Assembly (NCBI RefSeq): GCF_001294535.1
Contig: NZ_LGIC01000037.1
Span: forward strand, 62,001 to 126,000
DNA from: Cypionkella psychrotolerans
GTDB lineage: Bacteria > Pseudomonadota > Alphaproteobacteria > Rhodobacterales > Rhodobacteraceae
DNA: 64,000 bases
Reading direction: 5' to 3'
Part shown: one piece after another, positions 63,978 to 64,000 of the stretch
How the letters are laid out: every line of letters starts with the position of its first letter
Numbering within the stretch: the stretch's first letter is position 1
Position numbers and translations under genes: made by a program
Notes under the pieces: model-generated
The model's input: only the letters and a program-made list of their open reading frames with translations
Told to the model about the DNA's origin: nothing
Databases searched by the model: none

Positions 63978-64000
63978 TTGCGGGCCTTTCTTTATCTGCT

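Overview
The window is an ordinary stretch of alphaproteobacterial chromosome. It most resembles the Rhodobacteraceae (Rhodobacter/Paracoccus-like). The supports are the suf operon with two Yip1-type membrane proteins between sufD and sufS, the dusB(nifR3)-ntrB-ntrC-ntrY-ntrX-hfq-hflX cluster, a fused ispDF, an NtrC without the sigma-54 contact loop, and a DUF6456-type gene divergent from a DUF6477-type gene. The DNA is GC-rich, genes are densely packed, and many start/stop pairs overlap (ATGA/GTGA). I see no prophage, insertion sequence, CRISPR array or rRNA operon. There is one tRNA, Arg(CCG).

Layout. 1-3.3 kb: end of the suf Fe-S operon (sufD partial, two Yip1 proteins, sufS). 3.4-5.2 kb: tRNA-Arg, rpe and a solo LuxR regulator. 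5.4-7.4 kb: rpsB-tsf on the minus strand with a hairpin leader and a terminator. 7.5-12.6 kb: a homocysteine methyltransferase, sthA, the psuK-psuG pseudouridine pair and a DUF502 membrane protein. 12.7-13.6 kb: bdhA with an unusual upstream region (promoter, small hairpin RNA ending in an intrinsic terminator, then a hairpin over the Shine-Dalgarno). 13.7-20.6 kb: a peptide-binding protein, a tiny entericidin-like lipoprotein, a metallophosphoesterase plus kinase-USP fusion pair, an XRE-cupin regulator, a DsbA-like protein and a Bcr/CflA exporter. 20.6-31.5 kb: mfd, a membrane protein, hemB, a SYLF lipoprotein, a 3-hydroxyisobutyrate dehydrogenase-like gene, a penicillin-acylase family enzyme, hflX and hfq. 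31.6-38.8 kb: ntrXYCB and dusB.

39-46.5 kb: ispDF-pgpA-pncC, a COQ10/RatA-like protein, hpt with a 57-codon membrane protein, a diheme cytochrome c, a GST, a cytochrome c', lipA and a LysE exporter. 46.5-50 kb: a possible GafA-like gene transfer agent regulator with a near-consensus CtrA box, its divergent DUF6477-type neighbour, and an MttB-family methyltransferase. 50-60.7 kb: guaA, ABM protein, nitroreductase, MFS and EamA transporters, FadL-type porin, a P-loop ATPase, metAA (acetyl-CoA type by residue E111), hydrolase, ppk2 and a TetR regulator. 60.7-64 kb: a polyamine-type ABC operon (ATPase and two permeases) and a small unknown gene.

The most rewarding places to look are the bdhA leader/small RNA, the GafA/CtrA-box locus, the kinase-phosphatase pair, and a three-copy intergenic hairpin repeat at 41.1, 50.0 and 52.0 kb. 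I found no clearly new multi-gene system; most of the window is core metabolism.
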